This document shows positions 33,348-41,188 of a stretch of 64,000 nt of DNA, one piece after another. Each line of letters begins with the position of its first letter. The stretch's first letter is position 1. A program made the translations under genes and the position numbers. This DNA is from Bacillus tianshenii (lineage in GTDB: Bacteria; Bacillota; Bacilli; Bacillales; Bacillaceae_N), in contig CP129018.1 in assembly GCA_020524525.2 (NCBI GenBank), forward strand, positions 3,662,001 through 3,726,000, in the 5' to 3' direction. The notes under the pieces are model-generated. The model was not told where the DNA came from, did no database searches, and worked only from the letters and a program-made list of their open reading frames with translations.

Positions 33348-35318
33348 ATGCCTTTAGAAAAAGAAGTATCAAAAACAGAAACGTTTGAGAAAGCCTTTGA
33401 GACAATGGAATCCGCATTTTCTTATGCAAAGAATATGTACCAATCAGATGTCCTGCAGGCTGCTTCTCGTGTAATGGATGAAAAAGATGGTATGAAATTT
33501 TTATACAAATTTGCAGATCGCCTTGACGCGGCAGGTGTTTTTGAAGGCGGGCCTTGGAACGAACCAGCAAAGCTTCAGCCACGTCTTGTGAAAGGGTCTC
33601 TGCAAGCAGGCGGAATGACACCAATTGTTGAGGTGTTAAGTGAATTACGGATGGTTTCTCTAGCAAAAGGCAACCATACCTCTGAAAAAATTTCAAAAGA
33701 GCAAGCGAAGAAATTTCTTAATGAAGTGATGGCATTGAATGTCGATACACTCTTTCCGGAAGAAACAGAGGCTGAGCGCATTGAAGGGAATGTGAAAGAA
33801 AAAGAACGGGCAGTTCGTTTATTTCGTTTCCTTGCTGAAGAGCTTTCGCTCGTTTCCATTGCTGGGACTTTAATCAAAGAAATTGACGACCTTGTCGCAC
33901 AGCGTCCGATTATGGTGAACCGGATTGTAAAGATGATTAAGCATGCAGGACACTTATTAGATTGTGACCTGAAAGAAAAGGATCGCAAAGCAATTAAGTT
34001 TTATGTAAATGCTGTGAATGGACCGACAGAGAGATGCAAACGTCTTTCATATAATGACTACCGTAAAGAGCTTAAGAAAATGGATGAAAAAGAGCTGCGA
34101 GAGGAAGCAAAAACACTTGCAAAATATATGAGGGAGACAGGGCTTGTCTCTTCCCATCATGTTGTGTTAGTTCGCTATCTGAATCGAAACGCGAAAGAGC
34201 TTCTCTCGTGTGCACTTGGCTTAGACAATAAAGGGAAAGCAAACCTAGAATCCCACTTTCCGATTGTCAGCGACTTAATTAAAGTTGCAATCCATCCACC
34301 AATGCGTCAGTCTCTATATGGACTCTCGAGGCTGTTAGAACGTGGTGTGCTTTCTGCTACGCCTGTCATTCCTGGTTTAAAACGATTGATTGAGCTTGAT
34401 TTAAGCCCAGATGTAAGGAAAATTCTCTTGAATTCGATTAATGGAAATGAAGGAATTACAGCAAATAGTATTCTAACAGCTGGAGTTATTAGCGTATTAG
34501 GACAACCGCTCGGCGTTGGACAAGGCATGAACCCAACATGTCAAACAGCACGCGGCATTAGTCTTTGGTCACTTCATGCTCCAGGCTATTTGCTTGAGCT
34601 GATTCCTAGAGCGGCGCGGGATGGAGACATCGACATTATGTTCGAAGGTCAAGCGATTCATTCGAAAGACTTAACGGACGGCTTAGTTGAGAATCTGCAT
34701 GAAGAGCTAGATGCTGTTTCACTTGTGTTAGTTCCTCATTTAGACCGACTCTATGCTGAATTAGTGCGGCGTGTGAATTTCCGCGGGGAAGATGTCCATA
34801 AGTGGGTGAACCCTGCGTTCTACGGAAATTGGATTCAGAAAGGCTTTTGCGGTGTTATTGATCCGTTAACAGGTTCAATCGCTGATTTCCGTGGTTTTGT
34901 CCGTCTATTCTATGCAACACATCATCCAGAATATAATGATGGTCATGAACTGATTTATCCGAACCCAGTCGGAATCTTTATTACAAATTCCTTCGGTGAG
35001 CTATTAGGATTACATGCGGTATCAATTCAACGTATAGCGAAAGATACAGAAGGAGAATATCGCATTTATTTCTATAACCCAAATAATGATAGTGCCCAAG
35101 ATTGGGGACAAGGTATCAAGCCGGTCGTCTTTGGTCATGGTGAAGTGCCGGGTGAATCCTCGTTACCAATTCATGAATTTGTTGCACGGCTCTATGCTTT
35201 CCACTACAACCCTTATGAGCAAGGCGATTCATATGCAGTAGAGAATGACATTGTTGATAAGGTTGAAAAGTTGGCCAGAGATAGCTGGGGTCAAAAATAT
35301 ACGTGGGTTACGCTATAA
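33348..35318 (+). CDS. Large protein with putative papain-like Cys-His-Asn site
   Basis: Protein of 656 aa in an operon with the ATP-grasp gene. Residues 1-330 are helical with no family I recognise. Around residue 398, NPTCQTARGISLWSL has the Cys-then-aromatic helix of papain-like enzymes; His556 (in GLHAVSIQRI) followed by Asn577 (in FYNPNND) completes a plausible Cys-His-Asn triad in the expected order. It could be a peptidase, transglutaminase-like or acyl-transfer enzyme. No signal peptide or membrane helix. ATG 33348 is chosen for its GGGGGC site. Both operon proteins begin MPLE. Confidence 0.6.
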   Translation: MPLEKEVSKTETFEKAFETMESAFSYAKNMYQSDVLQAASRVMDEKDGMKFLYKFADRLDAAGVFEGGPWNEPAKLQPRLVKGSLQAGGMTPIVEVLSELRMVSLAKGNHTSEKISKEQAKKFLNEVMALNVDTLFPEETEAERIEGNVKEKERAVRLFRFLAEELSLVSIAGTLIKEIDDLVAQRPIMVNRIVKMIKHAGHLLDCDLKEKDRKAIKFYVNAVNGPTERCKRLSYNDYRKELKKMDEKELREEAKTLAKYMRETGLVSSHHVVLVRYLNRNAKELLSCALGLDNKGKANLESHFPIVSDLIKVAIHPPMRQSLYGLSRLLERGVLSATPVIPGLKRLIELDLSPDVRKILLNSINGNEGITANSILTAGVISVLGQPLGVGQGMNPTCQTARGISLWSLHAPGYLLELIPRAARDGDIDIMFEGQAIHSKDLTDGLVENLHEELDAVSLVLVPHLDRLYAELVRRVNFRGEDVHKWVNPAFYGNWIQKGFCGVIDPLTGSIADFRGFVRLFYATHHPEYNDGHELIYPNPVGIFITNSFGELLGLHAVSIQRIAKDTEGEYRIYFYNPNNDSAQDWGQGIKPVVFGHGEVPGESSLPIHEFVARLYAFHYNPYEQGDSYAVENDIVDKVEKLARDSWGQKYTWVTL

Positions 35319-35320
35319 GA

Positions 35321-35357
35321 AAAAGTGCCGCTCAATTTTGAGCAGGCACTTTTTTTC
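35321..35357. terminator. Bidirectional terminator, ATP-grasp operon and recQ
   Basis: AAAAGTGCC...GGCACTTTTTTT with an inner GCTCAATTTTGAGC hairpin lies between convergent genes. Confidence 0.9.
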
Positions 35358-37498
35358 TACATGATACCGTTTTTTACGAGGACAGCTTTGATGGTTGTAT
35401 AGCTAATATCACCTGGAAGACTTTCCTTCAATGGCTTCAGCTTTTTCTCCTCTAGTTCTTCGTTTTTTTGCAAGATTTGTGCTTCTAATTCTTCATCAAA
35501 AAAAGTGTTCCAATCTAGTGAATAGCCTTCTTTGTATGCTTTGAACAGGTGGTTTTCAATTGTCATTGCTGTTAATTCGCGTTCTTTTGCAATTTCTTTA
35601 ATAGTGCTTCCATTTTGAAATTGTTCATAAGAGAGTAGGTGGCTTGGTTTCTTGTCAGTTTGTTTCTTCTTAATTCCTGTAGATGTTGGACCAGAAGCTT
35701 TGAAGCTTTCGATTGGCCCGTTTTCATGAAGAAACTGCTGAATAGCCTCTAAGAAAAGTTCACCGTATTGCTCATATTTCTTCTCGCCGACACCTTTTAT
35801 AGTAAGTAAATCGTTCTTTTGTTTTGGAATATAACGTGCCATCTCTTTCAACGTTGCATCTGAGAAAACGACATATGGGGGAAGGTTCTTCTCATCAGCC
35901 GTTCTTTTCCGCAATCCCCGTAATGCTTCAAATAACCCTTCATGATAGTCACTCTCTTCAGCAGTATGGCGAGGTTGAGCTTGGACAAACACAGCTTCAT
36001 TCCCTTTAAGGACATGATAGGCAGATTGTGTAAGCTTCAATGTTGGAAATTTCGCGTCTTGAATTGTCAGGTAGCCATCTGCAGCAAGGTAGTTAATGAG
36101 GTTCATGATTTCTTTCTCTGTATATTGTGGTAAAAGGTTGTAGGTCGACAGCTTATCAAAGCCCATCTCAATGACCTTTTGGCTTTTGGACCCTTTTAAC
36201 ACTTTGGCGGTAAGGGAGGCACCGAATCGTTCGCCCATCCGCTTGACACAGGAAAGAACCATTTGCGCTTCTTTCGTCATATCTGACTTTTCGCCATCCT
36301 GTCGGCAGTTACTGCAATGCTCGCATTCCGCTTGAAGTGGTGTATCTCCAAAGTAATTTAGAATATATGCAGGTAAGCATTGATTTGTATGGCAATAGTT
36401 AATCATGAGTTGAAGCTTTTCATACTCTTGTGCTTTCTTTTCTTCGTCTTGAAGGGATTGTTCGATCAAAAAACGTTGCAGTTGAATATCCTGAGCTGTG
36501 AATAGCAGCGTACAATCACTTGGCTCGCCATCCCGTCCTGCACGGCCGGCCTCTTGGTAATAGGACTCAATATTCATCGGAAGTGCATAGTGAATAACGT
36601 AGCGAACATTTGACTTATCAATTCCCATTCCAAATGCATTCGTCGCAACCATGATGGTAGCTTCCTCTTGGATAAATGCACCTTGTGCCTGTTTACGTTC
36701 GACTTCAGATAAGCCGGCATGATACCGTACAGTTGAATACCCTTTATTTGAAAGCAGTTGGTAAACGGACTCAGTTATCTTACGTGTCGGTGTATAAATA
36801 ATCCCTGATTCTTTAGGTCGTGAGTGGATATATGCAAGGATATAATCATTTTTATTGCTTCCTTTGACGATATTGAAATGAAGGTTATCACGTGCAAAGC
36901 CTGTATTAACGACATGTGAAGATGGAATATCAAGTAGCTGCTGAATATCTTGAATGACATCATCTGTTGCAGTTGCTGTTAAAGCAGTCATCACAGGTAA
37001 ATTGTTCAGCTTCTTCAAGTTCGGAATAATTGAACGATAGCTTGGCCTGAAATCGTGTCCCCATTGCGAAATACAGTGTGCTTCATCGAAAGCGATTAGA
37101 GAAAGGGGAAGACTCTGCAATGCATTCATAAACTCAGGAGATTCAAACCGTTCAGGTGCGACATATATAAGCTGATAATCTCCGTTTCGTAAGTTGTTAA
37201 GCCGTTCTTGTTGTTCGTGAAACTGAAGTGAGCTATTAATATATGTAGCTGAAATTCCCAGCGATACTAAAGAATCAACTTGGTCCTTCATTAGTGAAAT
37301 AAGCGGAGAAATAATCACAGCCGTCCCCTCGAGAACAAGAGCTGGGATTTGATAACAAAGAGACTTTCCGCCGCCTGTTGGCATGATGCCTAATGTATTT
37401 TCACCATTTAGGACATGTTCTACAATTTTGTTTTGTCCAGGCCGGAAATCGTTATAGCCAAAATAATGATTCAGAATGTGTTGCGCTTGCTTGAGCAT
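35357..37498 (-). CDS. recQ: ATP-dependent DNA helicase RecQ
   Basis: 3'-5' helicase of 713 aa in recombination and repair. Motif 0 is FGYNDFRPGQ, Walker A GIMPTGGGKSLCYQ, the DEAH box FDEAHCISQWGHDFRPSY, and motif VI YYQEAGRAGRDG. An RQC zinc site (four Cys in CLPAYI..CEHCSNC) and winged helix follow, then an HRDC domain near residues 510-590. The last ~100 residues form an additional helix-turn-helix-like tail (STIKEIAKERELTAMTIENHL), seen in long bacterial RecQ forms. ATG 37498 is preferred for spacing from AAAGGATGA. Confidence 0.93.
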   Translation of the reverse strand: MLKQAQHILNHYFGYNDFRPGQNKIVEHVLNGENTLGIMPTGGGKSLCYQIPALVLEGTAVIISPLISLMKDQVDSLVSLGISATYINSSLQFHEQQERLNNLRNGDYQLIYVAPERFESPEFMNALQSLPLSLIAFDEAHCISQWGHDFRPSYRSIIPNLKKLNNLPVMTALTATATDDVIQDIQQLLDIPSSHVVNTGFARDNLHFNIVKGSNKNDYILAYIHSRPKESGIIYTPTRKITESVYQLLSNKGYSTVRYHAGLSEVERKQAQGAFIQEEATIMVATNAFGMGIDKSNVRYVIHYALPMNIESYYQEAGRAGRDGEPSDCTLLFTAQDIQLQRFLIEQSLQDEEKKAQEYEKLQLMINYCHTNQCLPAYILNYFGDTPLQAECEHCSNCRQDGEKSDMTKEAQMVLSCVKRMGERFGASLTAKVLKGSKSQKVIEMGFDKLSTYNLLPQYTEKEIMNLINYLAADGYLTIQDAKFPTLKLTQSAYHVLKGNEAVFVQAQPRHTAEESDYHEGLFEALRGLRKRTADEKNLPPYVVFSDATLKEMARYIPKQKNDLLTIKGVGEKKYEQYGELFLEAIQQFLHENGPIESFKASGPTSTGIKKKQTDKKPSHLLSYEQFQNGSTIKEIAKERELTAMTIENHLFKAYKEGYSLDWNTFFDEELEAQILQKNEELEEKKLKPLKESLPGDISYTTIKAVLVKNGIM

Positions 37499-37631
37499 TT
37501 TAATCATCCTTTACTTATACTTCCTCTATCGTACCAAAATGAGTGAAAGCAAAGCTATAGTGGGCAGAAGATCATTGTGTATTAATTATGCTATGCTTTT
37601 AATTAGAATGTTCGGATAAGGAGTGGGTGTT

Positions 37632-38177
37632 TTGGAAGAAAACAATCTTGTCTTAGGTGAAGTGATTTCGATTCAGAAGGTTGGAGAAGGAACGCGTGTC
37701 TGTGTAGATTGTATTGATACGCTTGAGCCTAAAGAAGGTGCACTAGTTGGAAACACCGGAAGCGGCTATTTGCTTGTATTATCAGAGAATAGGGAAACCG
37801 ATACATATCCAGCTCGTCCATTTCGGATTAATTGCGGGGCGATTCACCAGTACCTTTCGCACGGAGAGAAGACAAACTATTTATCAGAGCTGAAGTCTGG
37901 TCAGCCTATTCAAGTTTTCAATACAGAAGGAAAGCGAGAAGTTGCAATTGGTAGAGTAAAAATAGAAAAAAGACCGTTAATGCGGGTTGAATGCCGTATT
38001 AACGACACTATTATCTCAGCCACCTTGCAACAATCAGATAGTGTGCAGCTTCTGACAAGTGATTATGAACCGAAAGCGATCGTTGATCTAGAAGAAGGTG
38101 AGCGAATCTTCTGTTGTGAAGATAAGCCTGGCAGGCATTTAGGTGAGAAGTTAAATGAATATATTATGGAGTATTAA
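37632..38177 (+). CDS. Stand-alone protein matching the C-terminal half of 3-dehydroquinate synthase II
   Basis: Soluble protein of 181 aa. From residue ~8 to the end it follows the C-terminal half of archaeal-type DHQ synthase II: VGEGTRVCVDCIDTL, EGALVGNTGSGYLLVLSEN, ARPFRINCGAIHQYL, KTNYLSELKSG, AIGRVKIEKRPLMRVEC, and PGRHLGEKLNEYIMEY. Full-length enzymes are about twice as long; the N-terminal half is missing and is not encoded upstream, where recQ diverges. It is therefore unlikely to make dehydroquinate. TTG 37632 is chosen because AAGGAG lies upstream; GTG 37623 is too close. The gene is monocistronic. Confidence 0.7.
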   Translation: MEENNLVLGEVISIQKVGEGTRVCVDCIDTLEPKEGALVGNTGSGYLLVLSENRETDTYPARPFRINCGAIHQYLSHGEKTNYLSELKSGQPIQVFNTEGKREVAIGRVKIEKRPLMRVECRINDTIISATLQQSDSVQLLTSDYEPKAIVDLEEGERIFCCEDKPGRHLGEKLNEYIMEY

Positions 38178-38179
38178 CG

Positions 38180-38211
38180 AACAGGAGTCTGCATAAGGCT
38201 CCTGTTTTTTG
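38180..38211 (+). terminator. Terminator after DHQS-II-like gene
   Basis: AACAGGAG pairs with CTCCTGTT and is followed by T residues. Confidence 0.8.
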
Positions 38212-38283
38212 GACTGTACGAATAGGCACATCTCCTGCAATTCTTCCATATGATGTTGAAAAATGGTCAATAGGAGAGTCGTG

Positions 38284-40059
38284 ATGAATTCGAGTCAACA
38301 ATATTTGTCATTCTATATGCCTTTCATGCCGGATTTTCGTTCGATGCATTTGTATCCTGCTTCATTGAAAGTAGTTGGTGGGAAGCGATGGGGTTATATA
38401 AACAGCCTTGGAAAAATCATTTTGCCGTTTCAATATGAGGACGCATTCGATTTTCAAGAAAATGGACTTGCGATTGTTGGGAAGAATGAATTGTTTGGTG
38501 TTATCGATCAGACTGGAAAATACGTCGTGAAGCCGAAGTATGAGACGATTAATCAATTTTCAGAAGGCAGAGCAGTGGTTGTTGATAAAGAAGGCTTTAA
38601 AGTCATTAATGAACGGGGCAGATTAATAACGGATAAAGCCTATCAGTTTATTGGCACGTTTGAAGACGATAGAGCGCTATTTGCCAATAGTGATTCGAAA
38701 GGGAATTATTTATACGGTTTCTTAAATCGAAACGGGCAAGAAGTCATTCCGAATAAATATCAATCTGCAACTGACTTTAATGTTGGAAAAGCGGTCGTGA
38801 AAGTAAAAGAAGGACAGTTCGCACTCATTGATCGTGAAGGTACCGTATTACACACCTATAACTATGCATATGTTGGAAGCTATGGCGATGGGCTTCTCGT
38901 ATTCCAACAGAGCTTAAACGACAAACAAGGGTATATGAATGAGGCTGGCGAGGTTGTGATTCCGGCACAATTTGTAACGGCACTATCTTTCCAAAATGGC
39001 AGAGCAGTTGTCAATATCTCTGAAACGTATGAGAACAAATATGGATTGATTGATAAGCAGGGTAACTTTGTCATTAAGCCGGATTATAATGATGTGAATT
39101 TGCTGGGAGAAGGCAGAATAGCTGTTGGCGTGGCAAATGATTCAGAGCGCCCGTACATCGGTTCAAAATATGCGATTGCTGATTTTGATGGAAATCTGCT
39201 CACAATGTTTGTTTACATGGATGTATCAAATTATAATAATGGCTTTGCTTCAGCTAATAATAATCAGAATACCTTTTTTATCGACCGAGCAGGAAAGGTA
39301 GCTGAAAATTTGCCAATTGTCTCTGGGAGTGGCATACTCTCATTCGATGAAGAATTGGTTAAAGCGAATGTGGATTATCGTCTGTTTTATTATAACAGAG
39401 CTGGGGGCTTAGTGTGGGCACAGAATACGATCATTCCTTTAAATGGACAATACCGCGTATTTGAGCAAAGGTATAAGCCGAATAAAGATTATTTAGTGTA
39501 TTACCCCCAGGTGAAAGGAATGACAGATGCAACCACACAGCAGCGTGTCAATAAGCGATTAAGAGAATTATCTGTGCTAAAAGAAGTAAATCCAGATGTT
39601 CAGCTTGATTACAGCTATCTCGGTGATTTTTCCGTCCCCTTCTTTAAAAATGTCCTTCTTCAACTGGAGTTGAATGGTTATGAATATTATTTTGGAGCAG
39701 CACATGGGATGCCAACGAAAGATTATGTTCACGTTAATTTAGAAAACGGAAATTTCTATGAATTGAAAGATTTGTTCAAGCCCGACAGTAACTATGTGAA
39801 AATACTAAGCGAGCTTGTCGGCAAGCAAATAAAAAATGATGAAGAATACTTCTACATTTTCCCTGATAGTTATAAAGGAATTACAGCCAATCAATCGTTT
39901 TACGTAACTGAGGATGCGCTCTACTTATATTTTTCCCCGTATGAAATTGCCCCTTATGCAGCGAGCTTTCCGACATTTAAGATTCCGTTTGCCGAAATTA
40001 TGCCAATTATCAATGTAGAAGGTGAGTTTTGGCAAGCGTTTCATGAGGAGGAGAGGTAA
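38284..40059 (+). CDS. WG-repeat protein with C-terminal DUF3298-like domain
   Basis: Protein of 591 aa. Residues ~35-330 hold about seven WG-type repeats: KRWGYINSLGKIILPFQYEDA, then LFGVIDQTGKYVVKPKYE, LYGFLNRNGQEVIPNKYQ, KQGYMNEAGEVVIPAQF and KYGLIDKQGNFVIKPDYND. Residues ~400-585 resemble the RsiV/PdaC-type DUF3298 domain (GAAHGMPTKDYVHVNLENGNFYELKDLF, then FYVTEDALYLYFSPYEIAPYAASFPTFKIPF). No signal peptide or membrane helix is seen at the N-terminus, which is odd because DUF3298 usually works outside the membrane. Start follows TAGGAGAG. Role unknown. Confidence 0.7.
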   Translation: MNSSQQYLSFYMPFMPDFRSMHLYPASLKVVGGKRWGYINSLGKIILPFQYEDAFDFQENGLAIVGKNELFGVIDQTGKYVVKPKYETINQFSEGRAVVVDKEGFKVINERGRLITDKAYQFIGTFEDDRALFANSDSKGNYLYGFLNRNGQEVIPNKYQSATDFNVGKAVVKVKEGQFALIDREGTVLHTYNYAYVGSYGDGLLVFQQSLNDKQGYMNEAGEVVIPAQFVTALSFQNGRAVVNISETYENKYGLIDKQGNFVIKPDYNDVNLLGEGRIAVGVANDSERPYIGSKYAIADFDGNLLTMFVYMDVSNYNNGFASANNNQNTFFIDRAGKVAENLPIVSGSGILSFDEELVKANVDYRLFYYNRAGGLVWAQNTIIPLNGQYRVFEQRYKPNKDYLVYYPQVKGMTDATTQQRVNKRLRELSVLKEVNPDVQLDYSYLGDFSVPFFKNVLLQLELNGYEYYFGAAHGMPTKDYVHVNLENGNFYELKDLFKPDSNYVKILSELVGKQIKNDEEYFYIFPDSYKGITANQSFYVTEDALYLYFSPYEIAPYAASFPTFKIPFAEIMPIINVEGEFWQAFHEEER

Positions 40060-40165
40060 GTTGCATGTTTTTTCAAATTACTTAGGAGATAGATGTTGAA
40101 ATCTAATGCTAATTAAGTTATACTTCCCACTGAATAAAACATTTTAAGACTCTAACAAATTTGTG

Positions 40166-40190
40166 AAAAGGTGGTTTTCCACCTTAAAAA
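40166..40190 (+). terminator. Hairpin after the WG-repeat gene
   Basis: AAGGTGG-TTTT-CCACCTT is a compact stem-loop about 105 bp after the stop codon; T residues after it are few. Confidence 0.4.
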
Positions 40191-40222
40191 ATATCCGACT
40201 CCACTGCACTGGAGCCGGATAT
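40184..40222 (-). terminator. Terminator of the first gsiB-like gene
   Basis: On the minus strand ATATCCG...CGGATAT with an inner TCCA/TGGA pairing is followed by six T residues, about 45 bp past the stop codon. Confidence 0.8.
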
Positions 40223-40266
40223 CATAAAGTCCTCTTTTAATAGCGGCCTAAGGGTGTATTCAACAA

Positions 40267-40635
40267 TTAATTGTTCGGATTGCTCTTACGGCCGCCTTTT
40301 TTTCCGATGTCTTCATAGAATTCTTTATCATGATTCTTACGAGTAGCTTCTCCGCCTTTTTCGCCAATCTCTTGGTAGAATTCTTTATCGTGGCTCTTAC
40401 GAGTAGCTTCTCCGCCTTTTTCGCCAATCTCTTGGTAGAATTCCTTATCGTGACTTTTGCGAGTAGCCTCTCCGCCTTTTTCACCGATATCTTGATAGAA
40501 TTCTTTATTATGATTCTTGCGAGTAGCCTCTCCGCCTTTTTCGCCGATATCTTGATAGAATTCTTTATCGTGATTCTTGCGAGTAGCCTCTCCGCCTTTT
40601 TTACCTGCTTGTTGACGATTAATTTTGTCTGCCAT
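40267..40635 (-). CDS. gsiB: GsiB-like general stress protein, five repeats
   Basis: Hydrophilic stress protein of 122 aa built from five 20-residue repeats, each with the KGGEATRK motif followed by NHDKEFYQDIGE or a close variant (stress-induced KGG/LEA-like family). Length and repeat number match B. subtilis GsiB. It is thought to act like a plant LEA protein under desiccation or heat. ATG is preceded by AAAGGAGGATTATAAC. ATGTTTGAA, a possible sigma-B -35 region, is about 60 bp upstream, matching the second copy. Confidence 0.92.
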   Translation of the reverse strand: MADKINRQQAGKKGGEATRKNHDKEFYQDIGEKGGEATRKNHNKEFYQDIGEKGGEATRKSHDKEFYQEIGEKGGEATRKSHDKEFYQEIGEKGGEATRKNHDKEFYEDIGKKGGRKSNPNN

Positions 40636-40677
40636 TGTTATAATCCTCCTTTAATTGAAAATTATATTAGCTTTGTA

Positions 40678-40690
40678 TTCGTAATACGAA
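40678..40690. promoter_or_regulatory. Perfect palindrome upstream of the five-repeat gsiB gene
   Basis: TTCGTA-A-TACGAA is a perfect 13-bp palindrome 43-55 bp before the start. It overlaps the expected -10 area of the sigma-B-like promoter. The second gsiB copy lacks it. Confidence 0.4.
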
Positions 40691-40693
40691 ACA

Positions 40694-40702
40694 TTCAAAC
40701 AT
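40694..40702 (-). promoter_or_regulatory. Possible sigma-B -35 region, five-repeat gsiB
   Basis: ATGTTTGAA on the minus strand, 59 bp before the start. GTTTGA fits the sigma-B -35 box; GAATAC lies 14 bp downstream as a weak -10 match. The same nine bases occur at the same distance from the second gsiB copy. Confidence 0.45.
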
Positions 40703-40737
40703 TTAATATTCTCTGGATTACTGTTTAACCTAAAATA

Positions 40738-40986
40738 TTAATTGTTCGGATTGCTCTTACGGCCGCCTTTTTTTCCGATGTCTTCATAGAATTCTTTATC
40801 ATGATTCTTACGAGTAGCTTCTCCACCTTTTTCGCCAATCTCCTGATAGAATTCCTTATCGTGGCTCTTGCGAGTAGCTTCCCCGCCTTTTTCACCAATC
40901 TCTTGGTAAAACTCTTTATCGTGATTCTTGCGAGTAGCTTCTCCGCCTTTTTTACCTGCTTGTTGACGATTCATTTTGTCTGCCAT
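40738..40986 (-). CDS. GsiB-like general stress protein, three repeats
   Basis: Paralogue of the adjacent gene (82 aa) with three instead of five KGG repeats. First and last residues are nearly identical to the larger copy, and the repeat units are close to identical at the DNA level, so it arose by tandem duplication and repeat loss or gain. Start follows AAAGGAGGCCAAC. ATGTTTGAA lies about 60 bp upstream as in the first copy. No terminator was seen between the two copies, so some co-transcription is possible. Confidence 0.9.
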   Translation of the reverse strand: MADKMNRQQAGKKGGEATRKNHDKEFYQEIGEKGGEATRKSHDKEFYQEIGEKGGEATRKNHDKEFYEDIGKKGGRKSNPNN

Positions 40987-41045
40987 TGTTGGCCTCCTTT
41001 TTTTGGTTTAATTTACATTAAAAGGTTTTTCCGCTTTTTTTATTG

Positions 41046-41054
41046 TTCAAACAT
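41046..41054 (-). promoter_or_regulatory. Possible sigma-B -35 region, three-repeat gsiB
   Basis: ATGTTTGAA on the minus strand, 60 bp before the start. GGAAAA follows after 14 bp, a poor -10. Support comes from conservation with the other copy. Confidence 0.4.
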
Positions 41055-41102
41055 TTTATTCTGAAAAAATGTATTGGAACAAATTAGCGGGTTTCACAGT
41101 CT

Positions 41103-41129
41103 GTTTACCACGATGCATGAGGGGTAAAC
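41103..41129 (+). promoter_or_regulatory. Sigma-B-type promoter of the AI-2E-family permease gene
   Basis: GTTTAC (41103-41108), a 13-bp spacer and GGGTAA (41122-41127) match the sigma-B consensus closely. GTTTACC and GGTAAAC also form an inverted repeat, so the minus strand reads GTTTAC-13 bp-TGGTAA. The start codon is about 60 bp downstream. Confidence 0.6.
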
Positions 41130-41188
41130 ACGAGATAGCGGGATTGAGAACAAAATGAAACGATCGTCATAAAGGAGAGGAGAAGTAC

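Noticed and set aside
31983-35318. Calling the ATP-grasp/papain-like pair a ribosomal-peptide or graspetide system
   Set aside because: No short precursor peptide gene is seen nearby, and the large partner does not resemble known RiPP leader peptidases.
40267-40986. Regular 60-bp repeats that could look like a CRISPR array or minisatellite
   Set aside because: The units are coding, in frame, and encode the 20-residue KGG repeats of GsiB-like proteins. There are no variable spacers.
40330-41064. Long plus-strand ORFs opposite the gsiB genes
   Set aside because: They are antisense shadows produced by the repeated codons, are full of Phe/Ser/Leu runs, and lack ribosome binding sites.
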